Source of the DNA: Actinostola sp. cb2023
Lineage: Eukaryota; Cnidaria; Anthozoa; Actiniaria; Actinostolidae
Length of the DNA stretch: 64,000 nt
Direction of reading: 5' to 3'
Assembly (NCBI GenBank): GCA_033675265.1
Contig: JAUJYZ010000488.1
Location: forward strand, 127,196 to 191,195
The translations under genes and the position numbers were made by a program. Shown piece after piece: positions 11,831 to 24,284 of the stretch; positions within the stretch are counted from its first letter, which is position 1, and each line of letters begins with the position of its first letter. Under the pieces are notes generated by a model. It was given only the letters and a program-made list of their open reading frames with translations. It was not told the DNA's origin and did no database searches.

Positions 11831-12308
11831 GAATGCAAATTAATGAATAAAATATGAATGGACGAATGGATGAACGGTGCAACATTGCGAGCAATATTAT
11901 TGGCATTTATTATTATTAATATAATTGCAGCGTGAATTCACGTCCATGCGCAATAGCTGTGACCAAACAAATTGAAGTACATTCAACTTATTCGATGGTT
12001 TGGCAAATAATACTATATTTATTTCTCGAGTGAAAATAATCAAATCATAGTGTAAGGGATTTGTTATTGCACTACATTTTTCTTGTTTATTTGTCTGCGT
12101 TTCCGCGACTACTGTGTTACACGCTGTCATACTTACCTGTTCTCTTGACATATGGTAAAATGATGCACGAGTGGAATAATAATTTGCGCCGGATATCCCA
12201 ATTCTGCAATCTTGTGCATAGCAAATTGCAGAGGCGAACACACCTATACATGCACGCAATGTATACGTTGTACCGTGTTTCTGTAACTTCTTTATAATTA
12301 TGAATTAC
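11831..12308. other. Intergenic, no feature recognised
   Basis: AT-rich sequence with scattered short ORFs on both strands, none with recognisable motifs. It includes a short TTA run near 11895. Downstream of the broken PAN-fibrinogen locus there is no copy of the last exon. Confidence 0.5.
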
Positions 12309-12549
12309 CTCCATCAGTGTCCATATCACAGAAACCTTGAATTGGGGTCCCTGTGTTGGGAGGATCTAGGATCTAGCCAATACACCCCTGTACCTTTAGA
12401 ATGACTGCTGACCAGTATATCTAGACATGATTTAGCTGGACGTGCCTTCGTACCTTTCAATGGTTCTACAAAAACAAAATGTGCAAGAAGAAGAGTAAAA
12501 TTGATATCTGCCTCTCAGCATTAAAACAGAGTAATATGTACTTATTGAA

Positions 12550-12582
<33 letters not shown>

Positions 12583-13287
12583 TCGAGGTCATGGAGTATT
12601 TTCCCGTCCGGCCCGACCTAACTCATTCAATAAGCATTTTATCATATGACCCTTTCATATGGACCATTTTGGTGCTAAATATCATTCAAGAACACAACGC
12701 GCGATTACGCTAGAAGAACCAATCAAAAAAAAATTATAAAAAAAAATATATATTTTGTTCACTTTTGTTGTTCACATTTAAAAAATAAATTTTGTTGCAA
12801 AGAAAGCATAAAAAATCTCCTGACAAAGTCCGAGCAGGGCCGGACGGCTTTTTGCGGACCGGGTACGTCAACACGTCCGGCCCTTACCACGTCACGTTTT
12901 CCCAATGGTTTTAAAAGAGCGCGCGAGCAGGGCCGTACGGGCCATATGATAACAAACGCTATTGACACTTACTTGGAGTTCTGTTGTCTATGTTTGTCGA
13001 GTAAATACTGTTTTGTCTCTGTTTGTAAATATTGGTAATGTCTCCTTAGTCTGTGCGTTCAGCTCACATTTCTTTGTTACCATGTGAAAGTTTATGCTCA
13101 TACAATTCAAGTCGCTTTCGCATTCCAACAAACAAAGGGCATACGTCATCGCTATCAGCGTTTTGAACTCTGTACCAATCAGAGCATAGCCTTCTTCTGG
13201 GTTACTTGTGATTGGCGGACAGTGTTGTGGGTAGATTTGTTTGATTTGCCAGGCAACGAAAACAACAAACACATGGTATTGAAAACC
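12309..13287 (-). pseudogene. PAN-fibrinogen family paralogue, broken
   Basis: Exon 1 (13287-12973, minus strand) encodes the PAN/apple-like domain (CPPITSNPEEGYALIGTEFK, CLLECESDLNCMSINF). Exon 2 (12465-12309) encodes the segment LKGTKARPAKSCLDILVSSH with GVYWLD. Both keep GT donors and AG acceptors in the places used by the intact gene at 19.6-21.5 kb. Two lesions are visible by comparison: one base is lost late in exon 1 (ccaatatttac against ccagagatttac), and exon 2 is 157 bp rather than 150 because of a 7-bp tandem duplication (gatcctagatcct), which shifts the frame after YWLDP. No third exon is present, so the C-terminal half is missing. The intron holds a GGCCGGACGG hairpin element. 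Confidence 0.85.
12541..12634. repeat. Hairpin element in the intron of the broken PAN gene
   Basis: Inverted arms cttattgaatgagt and actcattcaataag enclose inner arms gggccggacgggaaaata and tattttcccgtccggccc. Related ggccggacgg and cgtccggccc pieces recur at 12837-12890, and gggccatatgata lies near 12945. The element is probably a larger MITE of about 420 bp in several folded blocks. Confidence 0.65.
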
Positions 13288-13743
13288 CTGAAATTAAAAA
13301 CTAAATCAATACCTTTTTTGAAATCAATCCTTGGATATTGAAACTACAACATAACCACAAGTGACCAGGTTGGTGGTACAATATATAGAGAGCGATGGCG
13401 TAAGTTCGGTGTAAATTTGGTGTAAATGATTACGAAGCCTGGCAAACTTCAAATGTTCTTACAAAGATCGAGGTCGAGTAGGCCCACCACGTGACATTGA
13501 CCGTGAATAATATTTTGGGTTACCACACAATATATAGTGAACAATATATTTTACAACACTTGTCAAATTTCTCGCGACCTGATTGGATAAGAGCCATTGT
13601 CGATAAGAGGACAGACGCATAGAATGACGTTTCGCTCACGCACAGAACCAGCGCACGCTTGAATCAATTTTTCTTTCAAATTTATATGTCGTTTTGGGAG
13701 CCGTTTCCGCTTTCCTGAGTGAATATTGTTGTTAAAAAAAAAA

Positions 13744-13908
13744 ATGGTTTTCCATTTACTGTACTCTTATCGACAATGGATGACGCCATAATATGTTCAA
13801 AACTTTGAAGTGAAACAACTCGCTAAGCTTGTAGTTCCACGCATTTGAGTTTTGAACATTTTATGGCGTCATCCATTGTCGATAAGAGTACAGAGAATGG
13901 GAAACCAT
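13744..13908. repeat. Hairpin MITE, tactcttatcgacaatgg family
   Basis: Arms atggttttcc...tactcttatcgacaatggatgacgcc and their inverse complement (ending ggaaaccat) face each other around a loop of about 70 bp. The same arm motif recurs near 13600, 23305, 23855, 32335, 52810 and 56940. Confidence 0.8.
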
Positions 13909-14473
13909 GTTCGATTTGTTAAATTCACGTGCGGAACGTTTTATTTCGAAAACAATTTTTTTATCTCGATTTGTACCCTTCCAATACCCATCATATTATA
14001 GGTCAAAAATAAAAAAATTAAACATATTTTTGACATTGGTAATTTGTTTAAATCCAAAGAAATCGAGCGGAGGTACGGCAAATCAAAGTGATCCAGATTT
14101 CTATTAATTTTGCCGAGTTTGCCCCAATTCAAAATGGCGGCAAAAAATATTGAAAGGGCTTATTCATTGGGTCAAAACACAATAATAATCACTACCGTGA
14201 ATGAGGTTTCAAAATGTGGTCTTAGTTAGAATACAATTTGGTCAACTTTAACACTTTGAATTTCTCCAAGAATCATTAATGGTTTGAGAAGCTATATCAA
14301 ACACATGGAATAGTTATTCCTCCAATTTTATAACACCTGTGTTTTGAAATAGAGGCCGGATCTCTATTACTGGTTTGCAGTCAATCTCTGGGGATTTAAA
14401 GTACAAAGACGCGCAGCGGCTATGTAGGTTGAACAAAACAAAAGAAACTAAAGAAGAATGCTTTGTTATCGAG

Positions 14474-14945
14474 AACCAACATGGCTGCCATGATCATGAC
14501 GTCCAGCAATATTACATATTAACGACTGATATTTCGAAAGCTCGTCCAATTATACCAGATGGCCTGGTCACTCAACCATAGTCTAAACCAACATGGCTGC
14601 CATGATCATGACGTCCAGCAATATTACATATTAACGACTGATATTTCGAAAGCTCGTCCAATTATACCAGATGGCCTGGTCACTCAACCATAGTCTAAAC
14701 CAACATGCCGCTGCCATGCAATATTACATATTCATGACTCGTCCCAGCAACCATATTACATATTAACGACTGATATTTCGAAAGCTCGTCCAATTATACC
14801 AGATGGCCTGGTCACTCAACCATAGTCTAAACCAACATGGCCGTCATGACGTCCAGCAATATTACATATTAACGACTGATATTTCGAAAGCTCGTCCAAT
14901 TATACCAGATGGCCTGGTCACTCAACCATAGTCTAAACCAACATG
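14474..14945 (+). repeat. Tandem repeat, unit about 112 bp, four copies
   Basis: The unit begins aaccaacatggctgcc, carries gacgtccagcaatattacat and gactgatatttcgaaagctc, and ends actcaaccatagtct. Copies start near 14474, 14587, 14699 and 14832. The third has an internal rearrangement with a partial repeat (tattcatgactcgtccc). The copies are nearly identical, which suggests recent expansion. Confidence 0.9.
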
Positions 14946-15590
14946 GGGGAACCTATACAATTTGTTTTTGAATTTCTCCAAGAATCATTAATGGTTTGAC
15001 AAATATTTAAGCTATATCAAACACTCGAAATAGTAATACTAATAATATATAACAACATGGGGGAAACTAGAGCATGCGCACATTGATTAAATCCGTGAAA
15101 CAAAATAGAATAATGATTGTTTCATTGTCTTTATTTATCGAAAAGCACGTGATAGTATTGAACTGTAAAATTATTTACTTTGACATTAGTTTCTATGTAA
15201 TATAAAACGATAATGATGTTTTGTTTCAAGGATGCATCGCGCTTCTCTTAAGATTTTGATATAGAGAGAGACGCCATTATTTTCCGATAATGTCGTTTCA
15301 AAATAACCGTGCGAAATTTGATAGCATTTCATCGAATTTGTCATCTAAATTGAACAAGAAAACATAGAATTGCCTCTATAAACCATGTTACTAAAACACA
15401 AAAAGAAATTGAGGACTTTTTAGTTAAAAAAAGAGTGAAGATCGAGCGAAAAGTTATTTTAATTTCAGCGCGCGCTTGCGTGATATTACACGCGCTTTCA
15501 CGGATAATTTCGCTTTCAATCAATGAAAAAACTAATATAACCAACATTTCCCTATTTTCGTGCAAGTTTGTTAGAATTGCGATACAAAAC
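14946..15590. other. AT-rich intergenic stretch
   Basis: No coding or RNA feature recognised. It partly echoes 14255-14310 (the sequence tttctccaagaatcattaat occurs in both), which suggests the tandem block is embedded in a larger partial duplication. Confidence 0.4.
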
Positions 15591-15745
15591 TAAACGCGAT
15601 TTTGAGACGGCATTATAGGTTTATAATGACGGCGTTCGAAGAAAATATATTCCAGGTATTGGCTACGCGACTCCGCCAATACCGAATATATTTTCTTCCA
15701 AAGCGATCATTATAAACCGATAATGCCGTGTCAAAATCGCGTTTA
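15591..15745. repeat. Hairpin MITE with arms of about 60 bp
   Basis: The left arm starts taaacgcgattttgagacgg and the right arm ends aaaatcgcgttta. Inside, gaagaaaatatattc pairs with gaatatattttcttc around a loop containing ggctacgcgactccgcc. The end-to-end inverted symmetry marks a small non-autonomous element. Confidence 0.85.
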
Positions 15746-16319
15746 GCTTATAATGATAACTGCGCTCTATATGCGAAAATTATTGAGATACAATATATCT
15801 AATGAGATGCAAAGTGTGATATATCCTCTCTTCATCTCTATCGTCCATTTCTCTACTTGTCATCCTACATAGCTACATATTTTCACCCCTATCCTTTCCC
15901 TTCAAACCCCCGCTCCCCACACGCCCTCGCGAACCCCAATACGTCACCCACAGGAAACCCACAACTCTCCCCAGTCCTTCCTATATAAAGACCCGCCACG
16001 CACCATTCCACCCCTTCTGATAGTATCTCACCAAAGAACACAAGCGCTTAACAGACGTCAATCCGATGCACTCGAAAAATCCTCGCTCGATCTAAAGGTA
16101 CTAAATTAATATCCATAAATTAATATTCTAATATATCAGAATCATCAATTTTAGATTAGTATCGCATCCAGCAAGGCTAAAACAATAATTTTCAGCACTG
16201 ATTTTGCGCTTAAACAGCTGTATTTTAGCATGCTTATCATTTTGTATCTGATTAGATATTTGTACAAATGTATACTACAACCTTTTTGCAATCGAGTGTA
16301 TAAACAACTACCATATAAA

Positions 16320-17480
16320 CTTCTAAAACGCTGAATATTATTACTAATTAATGAAGTCTGGTGGAATGTTGTTAGTCTTTTAAAAACTCGACACATGTTT
16401 ATACTCGTGTTTACATGTACCTATCAGTAAATATTATTTACCTTCATTAGTAGAAGTTTCACGTAAGAACGAAACTATATTTCGCGAAATAAGATTATGA
16501 TGTGCGTGAAAAAAAAGAGTGATGGAGTTAGATAACTTTTACTGATATGAGAATATTATTAATAATTAATGAACTTTTTTGGAATGGTGTTAGTCTAGTC
16601 ACGTCTCTAACTTGAGACGTATTTATAATATATCTTTCGATTTACTCGAAATAGGGTACTCGTATTTACAAGATTGTATCTTAACAAACACGGCAGAAAA
16701 TAAATTAAAAAGTTGAAAATATTATGATTAATGTAACGAAGAATCTAGGACGAGAATTAGAACAATAATCAAAGTAGAAGTGGAATGAATAATTATTAAT
16801 ATTGAAATTGTAACAATATGCATTATATAACTAAACATTGGTCGATTGAAACAACCGTTACTTAAGAAGATTCGAGGAAGGATCGAAACGTAAGTAGTTT
16901 TTTTAAATACTTTAATGACAGAGAAAACCACGTTTTATTCATGAATAATTGTTGGTCAATGGACATCAATAAATACAAGTTTAACGTCTACTTACTTTGA
17001 TGGATTTAACTTTCATCAACATGATTTCTTGGTGAGTTTCTTTTTGACGATAAGGCTCTTTTCAGAACGTGATGTTTCTCGATGCTTTTGACTTTTGTCT
17101 GTGTCTTTGTCAACCAGCCCCACCATCGATCGTTACGCCAAGTTAATGTGCAAGGCGTTTAGAATAATGATACGTATTTAATGACATCTCTCAACAATTG
17201 TGTATCGATTTCAAGAGACTCACATGGAGATCAATACTGGATGACGTAGAGCAGAAACAAAGCAGCTTGCTGGGTGCCAATCAGATGGTGATATTATATG
17301 AATGTATCAAATGGTGGTCAAATTTAAACAATGCATCCTTTCATTCGGCACACTTAATTGGTTCTCGAATGCCTGTGGTGGAATAGATCAGCGGTCATGT
17401 GCAAGGCACATAGCAACCACATAGCAACCAAAGGGAGGGGTTTCAGTAGAAACAGCGGGGAATTTATTCAGCTTCCAAAA
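16320..17480. repeat. Dispersed repeat, uninterrupted copy 1
   Basis: Blocks of this stretch reappear in order at 24885-28290, split there by a hairpin, a 1.4-kb TIR element and other insertions. Shared landmarks are cttctaaaacgctgaatatt, tttcgcgaaataagattatg, tacttactttgatggattta, and atagcaaccacatagcaacc. The last two also occur at 54840-55210. At 16482-16488 it preserves the empty target site atttcgc of the element found at 26130. Confidence 0.75.
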
Positions 17481-17689
17481 GATTCGAAAATGAAATCGTT
17501 TGACTTCGTGATGCAGTGTACTGATGATTGACACATTGAAACAATAGACATTTGTCAATGATGTTTAACTACATGTCATTATGCAATGCTTGGTGAATTA
17601 TTTTATTGCTCCTTTTTACCTACGTACAATTTAGATACTGTCAATATAATACATAGTGGTATAGCAATTGTGCCGTTGAAGTATATCCA

Positions 17690-17828
17690 GACTACAAGCA
17701 CAGTTTATGGTACCATATTTACAAAAACAATAAAAAAGCATATCCTATCTACAAGTACAGTTCATGGTACAATGTTTACAATAACAATGAAAAAAGCATA
17801 CCCTGTCTACAAGTTCAGTTCATGGTAC
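17690..17828 (+). repeat. Short tandem repeat, unit about 60 bp, two to three copies
   Basis: The phrase ctacaagtacagttcatggt, followed by acaatgtttacaa and aaaaagcat, recurs near 17690, 17750 and 17808 with point differences. Confidence 0.7.
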
Positions 17829-17833
17829 ATTTG

Positions 17834-18159
17834 TATACACCTGATTGAAAAATCGTTGACACATTCAAAAACATAGAACATAGAAGCGCGAAATGGCACA
17901 TGGGAAAATGCCGTAAATTAATGACATCATATGTATGTCAGTATATGTATGTATGTATGTATCATGCTGTAGTTTGATTCAGTATTTAGTATCTATGAAA
18001 CAGTATCTTTGTTCATTCTCCATGTTATCACATTAAATAAACATTTTAAGCGAGTAAATAAAATACATCTAATTGACTGGTTTCCCATGTGCCATTTCAG
18101 GCTTACATTCTAAGTTCTATGTTTTTGAACGTGTCAACGATGTTTCAATCAGGTGTATA
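17834..18159. mobile_element. MITE-like element with TIRs of about 75 bp
   Basis: The left end tatacacctgattga is answered by tcaatcaggtgtata at 18145-18159. Inverse matches extend inward through cattcaaaaacatagaac and aaatggcacatgggaaa. The interior is about 180 bp with a (tatg)n run and no ORF. Confidence 0.75.
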
Positions 18160-18643
18160 TGATAAACTATAAACTGTTACACAATCATGCATTGCGACCC
18201 AGTTTACTGATAGAGCTCATGCTGAATAAAAACTTTAATTTGCTATTACATAAAAATTCTTAAAAATCATTTCAAAATTCCATGCATAGTTTTAAAATTA
18301 GAATTAAAATTCGTCCAATCAGAAGGACGAAATACATTAAGTGCATGTAACTTTATACTCGGTAATGCACTGATTTAATATAGTAATCGCCTAGAGGTCA
18401 GTTTAAACCCGACTAAAACATTCTTGCTCGTTTATTAAACATGCGTAATCATAGCTACTTAATAACGGAGCGCGAGGTCAGTACACGAAAATATCAGACT
18501 GAGGTCTTGACATTACAGACCGAGCCGCATGCGATCCAAACCCGAAAATACTTCATAATCCTAATGTTATAATCTAAATTATATCTATAAAAGTTAGTCT
18601 GAGCGTTAGCCATTGAAAGAAAGAAAATGAGAACAAAATATTT

Positions 18644-18721
18644 GACCCGTTGATGGGATTAGAACCCACGAGCCTAGGACTGAACACCTCGCTGATGCAC
18701 TACTAGCTGAGCTACCAGGTC
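18644..18721 (-). repeat. tRNA-like SINE head
   Basis: Read on the minus strand it starts GACCTGGTAGCTCAGCTAGT and contains GGTTCTAATCC, close to the A and B boxes of RNA polymerase III promoters. The first seven bases pair with ACGGGTC at the other end with one G-T pair and one mismatch. The anticodon arm is irregular and about four bases too long, so this looks like a tRNA-derived SINE or tRNA pseudogene rather than a working tRNA. Confidence 0.55.
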
Positions 18722-18868
18722 ACAATGGTAGCAGGCCGTGCGTACTTATGAAAATTGTATATAGTTCATTCAGTGAAACAGCTGACTTCTTCTTCTCCTT
18801 CTGTTTTTTTCCCCCCGACCAAATTGTTAAAATATTTGTGTCGAAATTGTACGGTCGATTTTTATGTC

Positions 18869-19387
18869 CCGTCCACACTAATCCGTTTTTGAAAACCTCA
18901 GTTTCCGTTTGACTGAGAAAGGATAAAAAGCTCTGCGTCCACACTAGTGTTCGCACATCGTATTCGACCGTCCACACTAAGGGAATGAAAACGAAGCCAA
19001 GATCCGTTTTCGTCACCAGGTTCTGCTCGGAAGTTTTGTTCTGCTCAATAAGCATGCTCCAGTAGCGCCAGCGATACTATCGCCTCGTCTGCCATACTGA
19101 ATACTGGTCGTTTGCGGGAAAGTGCGGCTGAGTTGTGACGTAGTGTTTCTGAAAAACTCCGTTTTTGCCGTCTACACTAAAACGATAGACCTTCGTTTTC
19201 AAAAGTCTCCGTTTTGGATAAACATCTCCGTTTTCTATCGTTTTAGTGTAGACGGCAAAAACGGAATTTTTCAGAAACACTACGTCACAACTCAGCCGCA
19301 GTTTCCCGCAAACGACCAGGAGTGGACGCTCGGTAAAAACCCATAAAAAGTTTCCGTTTTCAAACGAACCCGAAGTAGTGTGGACGG
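18869..19387. mobile_element. MITE with ccgtccacacta termini
   Basis: The left terminus ccgtccacactaatccg is mirrored by tagtgtggacgg at the right. Repeated cgtccacacta motifs lie inside at about 18930 and 18970. The centre (about 19108-19318) is a nearly perfect hairpin with arms of about 95 bp around gtcgtttgcggg, tgacgtagtgtttctgaaaa and tagtgtagacggcaaaaacg. Confidence 0.75.
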
Positions 19388-19411
19388 AACCTTACAGGCG
19401 GATTACAACTT

Positions 19412-19412
<1 letters not shown>

Positions 19413-19507
<95 letters not shown>
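19413..19507 (+). repeat. (TAA)n microsatellite
   Basis: About 30 TAA units with one slip near 19442. Confidence 0.95.
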
Positions 19508-19510
<3 letters not shown>

Positions 19511-19618
19511 TTCAAAATAGAATAAATACAAAGAGTTCAGTTAACTTTATAAATCAGTGAAATTAGATAATTAATATTTTAATCAGATTTGATTTTATGG
19601 AAAAACAAACAAACAATA

Positions 19619-21537
19619 CTAGCGAACGGATATACGCCATGTGTCCTGCACGTTGTATGGCTGGGGACTAGCAAAGCTATCATCACAATAAAAACGATAG
19701 GGATTACCCCACATACAACCAAAGCCACGAGCAGGTGATGTTTCAATAACGATTGGATGCGATACCAAACGAGCCTTTCCATTTGCGGGATTGCGACCCC
19801 ATTTGTTGACTTGCACTTTTCCCGCGCTATCTTTTCCCCAATCAGCACAATTCTGAGCCAGAATTGACGTGTCCTCGTGAAGTCTGTCAAACGAGCCACA
19901 AGCGTCAGGGAAAGTAGTATCGGCAAACGCATCGTCGGTGAAATACCGTACTACTTGCTGGCCAGCGGTGTTGTTCTTGGTCATGATGCTCACAACTCTA
20001 TCCACTGATTTCTTATGACAATAGAAATGAATTTGGTGAAATCCCATCTTGTTGAGGATATCCAACATGGCGACTCCTGTAGGCACGACGTTATTGTCAT
20101 ATTTACTGAAGGCGGAAATGACGACATAGGTACTATAGTACAAGGTTTTGCTAGGTAGCGTCTGACTTTGCAGGACTGTTCTTTTGACTATCGTCCAGCC
20201 TCCTGAAACATAGTGTTTTTTTTTTTTTTTTTTACTTATTTTTTGTTTGTTTTAATAATCGACGCCAACTGAATGATCTCAAAGAAGATAATAAATTATA
20301 ATATTTATATGATTAAATACAGCATTATTGAGTAATCAGAAAGAAAAGAAAACGTAATAAACAAGTTTGCAAACAACAGTTTGCTGTCGATGATCACAGT
20401 TTGTGACCGAAATATTCAATGACATGTTCGCTTATCTTCTCGTCACAACCTTCATTAATATGTGATATATTGACACGGTTTTCTTTGATCTTTGTAGGGT
20501 TTTAGTATCCCACATATTGCCCTGCTCATTACGAATTCAAGGGTAATACATGCAGATATTGACCCGTGCTATACCTAGTTATTAACCTCGTTCTATTCTA
20601 ATTCTCTCGATCATCTATTCGTGGGTAGTAGGCCTCGGCCACACTATGGCCTCGTTCAGGTAAACTACTCCATTTTCGTTTGAAAACGCATCGTTTTTAT
20701 ATTGTTTTATATCCTCTAGGGAATCGAACGCAATCAGCTCATTACCAGAAACAATAGGAAAACGCCTACGGCGTCGGGACTTCCACAACATTTCCCTCGG
20801 ATTTCGGGTACATTTAACCACTAATCAACCTCATATCCATGCTATTACTTATAATAATTACCTCCATCTGTATCCATATCACAGAAACCTTGAATTGGGG
20901 TCCCTGTGTTGGGAGGGTCTAACCAATACACTCCTGTACCCTTAGAATGACTGCTGACCAGTATATCTAGACACGATTTAGCTGGACGTGCCTTAGTACC
21001 TTTCAATGGTTCTACAACAACAAACATATAAGTACGACTGTACGTGACCACGTGTTGCATCGAGATGACTACAGTGGCGGCCGGTTATGATCATAGTATA
21101 GTGATTGTTATTATGATGATATTAGCAACCGCAACTATGTTCCGATATATTGCTATCTGCCGTGCGATAAGATTGGAATTTTGAACATCTAAACTGGGTA
21201 ACAAACGATATTCACACTTACTCGGATTTTTGTTGTCCATGTTCGTCGAGTAAATACTGTTTTGTCTCTCTTTGTAAATCTCTGGTAATGTCTCCTTAGT
21301 CTGTGCGTTCAGCTCACATTTCTTTGTTACCATGTGAAAATTTATGCTCATACAATTCAAGTCGCTTTCGCATTCCATTAAACAAAGGGCATATGTCATC
21401 ATTATGAGCGTTTTGAACTCTGTACCAATCAGAGCAAAGCCTTCTTCTCGGTTACTTGTGATTGGCTGACAGTGTTGTGGGTAGATTTGTTTTATTTGCC
21501 AAGCAACAAAAATAATAAACAAATGGTATCGAAAAAC
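19619..21537 (-). CDS. Secreted PAN-fibrinogen-like protein, three visible exons
   Basis: Exon 1 is 21537-21222, exon 2 21011-20862 and exon 3 20202-19619. All borders are GT-AG and the phases agree (1 and 1). Exon 1 opens with a hydrophobic run (YHLFIIFVAW), probably a signal peptide, and a PAN/apple-like domain (CQPITSNREEGFALIGTEFK, CLMECESDLNCMSINFH, KKCELN). Exon 2 carries the fibrinogen-type start (KSCLDI, GVYWLDPPNTGTPIQGFCDM). The exon 2-3 junction gives DTDGGGWTIVKRTV. Exon 3 holds the C-terminal half (QIHFYCHKKS, VVRYFTDDAF, RFYCDDSF, DTWRISVR), without the classic fibrinogen calcium-binding end. No ATG is in frame at the front of exon 1, so the start lies in an unseen upstream exon. 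An extracellular adhesive or recognition role is inferred from the domains. Confidence 0.85.
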
Positions 21538-21837
21538 CTGAAATTTAAAAACTAAATCAATTCCTTTTTTGAAATCAATCCCTGGATATCAGTTGAAACT
21601 ACAATAACCACAGTGACCAGGTTGGCGGTCCAACATATATAAGTTTATGAGAAATGAAGTCAAACTTTTGTATTCACGAGCCAGAAATAGATAAAACACA
21701 ACATTTAGAAAACCATGTAAATCCAAGTAACACGAAATTTACGAACGATTTTCACATAATTTACTTTGGATTTTTAGGAAATTTAATCAGCCAATTATGG
21801 CGAACGCATGGTATATCGTTTTTTTTTTTAGTATATA

Positions 21838-22112
21838 GCTAATTACATAATCGTTGTCGGGTCGAAAATCGTAAATCATAGAAGCTGAGACCGCAAGGAT
21901 GGATGGGAAATCAGTTCATGAGCCACATTACATACATATATATTCAATGTTCTCGTAGTTTTCAAGGTATATGAGCTATTTAACTAAGATCCTACAAGTC
22001 TGGATAAAAAAGTATAGCATTTGATGGTGTTATTTGAGAGTTTTAATTTCCCAGAATTCCTTTTGGTCATAGCTTTCATGATTTTCGACCCGACAACGAT
22101 TATGAAATTAGC
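21838..22112. repeat. MITE with TIRs of about 32 bp
   Basis: The left end gctaattacataatcgttgt continues cgggtcgaaaatc. The right end has its complement, gattttcgacccgacaacga followed by ttatgaaattagc. The 210-bp interior has no ORF. Confidence 0.8.
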
Positions 22113-22128
22113 AAAATACCACACAAAT

Positions 22129-22229
22129 AGACTACGAGTTCGAGATTTCTATGAGTAAATAGTCAACGATGCGCGCGCGTAGCGTCGAGTTGACTATTTG
22201 AACTCATAGTAAATGAGCTCGAGTAGTCT
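22129..22229. repeat. Hairpin with a CpG-rich loop
   Basis: Arms agactacgagttcgag and ctcgagtagtct, with inner arms atagtcaac and gttgactat, enclose gatgcgcgcgcgtagcgtc. The loop is unusually CpG-rich for this AT-rich region. Confidence 0.75.
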
Positions 22230-22929
22230 AATTCAGGAGGTTTTTTATGGTGTGTTAAGATTCATCAATGCAATTTTGATTTAAAGGAAACTCCAGGTAA
22301 CTTATAAATGTTCTCTCTTTAATTTGCATATATATGTAAAAGAACATAAATGAATATTATCCTTTCGCCCGTCATCAGCCTGAATTTTATGTGAATTTAT
22401 AGTAGAAACCAACTAGCTTACTACCTTCGGTTTTATCCTAATACTAATTGATTTTTCCGCTTAAGCTTTGTTTTTGATTTTTCGTCAGTGTCTCGCACAC
22501 AACCCTTCGGCATCGGCAAATACGTAATAAGAAATTAAATGGGTTAACTTTTTGCTAACAAAAGGCTTTAATTTGTTTAATCGATGGATTTTCGCCATAT
22601 AAGGAAAGTCTTTTGTTCACGTTTAATGACGCGGGAGATTGAAACTACCTCCCGAACTTACTAATTAGTATGCTGATTTTTGGTCGGAAAACTTCGGATT
22701 GATAATTATTTCGACTGTCACCAGTAGTTACGGGAGTGAATTGTCAATAACATAGGGGGTAGTGATGAGTACTGTTGTTGTTGAGCAAATTTGAAAGTTC
22801 AAGGATTATATGTTAAAAATCAGCAATCGCGTTGTCACAAACTTGATAAACAAACAATCTACTTGTTTGTTGTTACTTTAGGTGAGAGAAAATAACGTGA
22901 ATGATAAAACAATTATATATTGAACTCGG

Positions 22930-23041
22930 TTTTTGCAATATATCGTGATTTTGTCAGTGTCTCGCACACAATTATTTGTCTCTGCCTTCGGCATCGGCAA
23001 ATCAATATTCTGTTCGCCACTGACAAATCACGATATTTTGC
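22930..23041. repeat. Hairpin MITE with a cttcggcatcgg loop
   Basis: The left arm atatcgtgattttgtcagtg is answered by cactgacaaatcacgatat. A half-copy of the same family (ttcgtcagtgtctcgcacac with cccttcggcatcgg) lies at 22482-22520. Confidence 0.75.
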
Positions 23042-23154
23042 TTAACCTCGTCCAATAATTGCTAATTATACAGCCCGTATTACGGGAAAAACCCAAATAA
23101 GTTATTTATTATACTACTTTGAACGAACAATTATTTGTTTCGTTTTTGAGTAAA

Positions 23155-24010
23155 TTTATCCAATAATTATTTCAAAACCATTCAAGGTAGGATGACGAAT
23201 CGCTCGCGCACGGAGACAGCGCGCGCTTGAAACGTTTTTTCTTTCAAACTTTATCCTTGATTTTTTGACTTTGTTATTGTAAAAAAGAAATCGCAAGCGG
23301 TTTTCCATTGTCTGTACTCTTATTGACAATGGATTTGACGTCACAAAATGTTCTTAACTTTGCAGTGAAACCGGTTTTAGAACTATATGGTAATACGGCT
23401 TTTAGAACTATGGTAATACGGCTCCATATTTTTCGAGTTCTCTTGACCTTATAAGGTAAAATTACGTAATATTTAGATCTTATTTGGGGTTTTTGCCGTA
23501 ATACGGGCTGATATTTTACGAGTTGCGAATGTATTTTTCCGAGTCCCGAAGGGACGAAGAAAAATGCGAGTAACGAGTAAAATATCAGTTCGTATTACGG
23601 CAAAAACCCCAAATAAGTTATTTATTATACTACTCTGAACGAAAATAAAATTGCCCGTGTTTTAGCAAATTTATCTAATAATTATTTCAAAACCTTTCAA
23701 GGTCCGCGCGCTCTTTTACAGAATGACAAATCGCTCGCGCACGGAGCCAGCGCGCGCTTGAAACAGTTTTTCTTTCAAACTTTGTCCTTGCTTTTGGATG
23801 ATTTTTTGACTTTGTTATTGTGAAAAAGAAATCGCAAGCGATTTTCCATTGTCTTTATTCTTATTGACAATGGATTTGAAGTCACAAAATGTTTCAAAAC
23901 TTTGCAGTGAAACCGGTTTAAAACTATGGTAATACGGCTTTCGAACTATGGTAATACGGCTCCATATTTTTCGAGTTCTCTTGACCTTATAAGGTAAAAT
24001 TACGTAATAG
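23155..24010. repeat. Direct duplication of about 300-350 bp around a hairpin
   Basis: Copies at about 23155-23470 and 23660-24005 share tttatcyaataattatttca, gaatcgctcgcgcacggag, tgacaatggatttga and tggtaatacggctccatatt. Between them 23483-23622 folds on itself: ttatttggggtttttgccgt pairs with acggcaaaaaccccaaataa, with loop gagtcccgaagggac. Confidence 0.8.
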
Positions 24011-24151
24011 TAGTATAATAAATAGTAGTATAATAAATATAACTTTTTTTTTGCTTGAAGGATATGATAACTGCGCTCTGTATGCGAAAAGTATTTTGTT
24101 TTTGCTCGGTCGCGGTTAAAAAGATAAAATATATATATATATTATATATAT

Positions 24152-24284
24152 AGAGTGCAAACCATATGTCCGTGAAATAGTACTATTACTAAATAGTGTT
24201 ATCTCCATTGTTTTCTATTGTTTCATCAGTGCTATTTAGTACTAATTAGCTAGTACTGTTTCACGGGCATATGATTTGCACTCT
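24152..24284. repeat. Hairpin MITE, agagtgcaaac family, copy 1
   Basis: Terminal arms agagtgcaaaccatatg and catatgatttgcactct, with inner tccgtgaaatagtac and gtactgtttcacggg. Other members are at 55262-55398, intact, and at 28430-29041, split by an insertion of about 500 bp. Confidence 0.85.

Noticed and set aside
14474..14945. CRISPR-like array
   Set aside because: Units are contiguous with no unique spacers and the context is animal.
18644..18721. Functional tRNA gene
   Set aside because: The acceptor and T arms are plausible but the anticodon arm is about four bases too long and poorly paired.
20615..20821. 68-codon minus-strand ORF between PAN-fibrinogen exons 2 and 3
   Set aside because: Lies inside an intron, lacks splice signals that would keep the frame, and has no recognisable domain.
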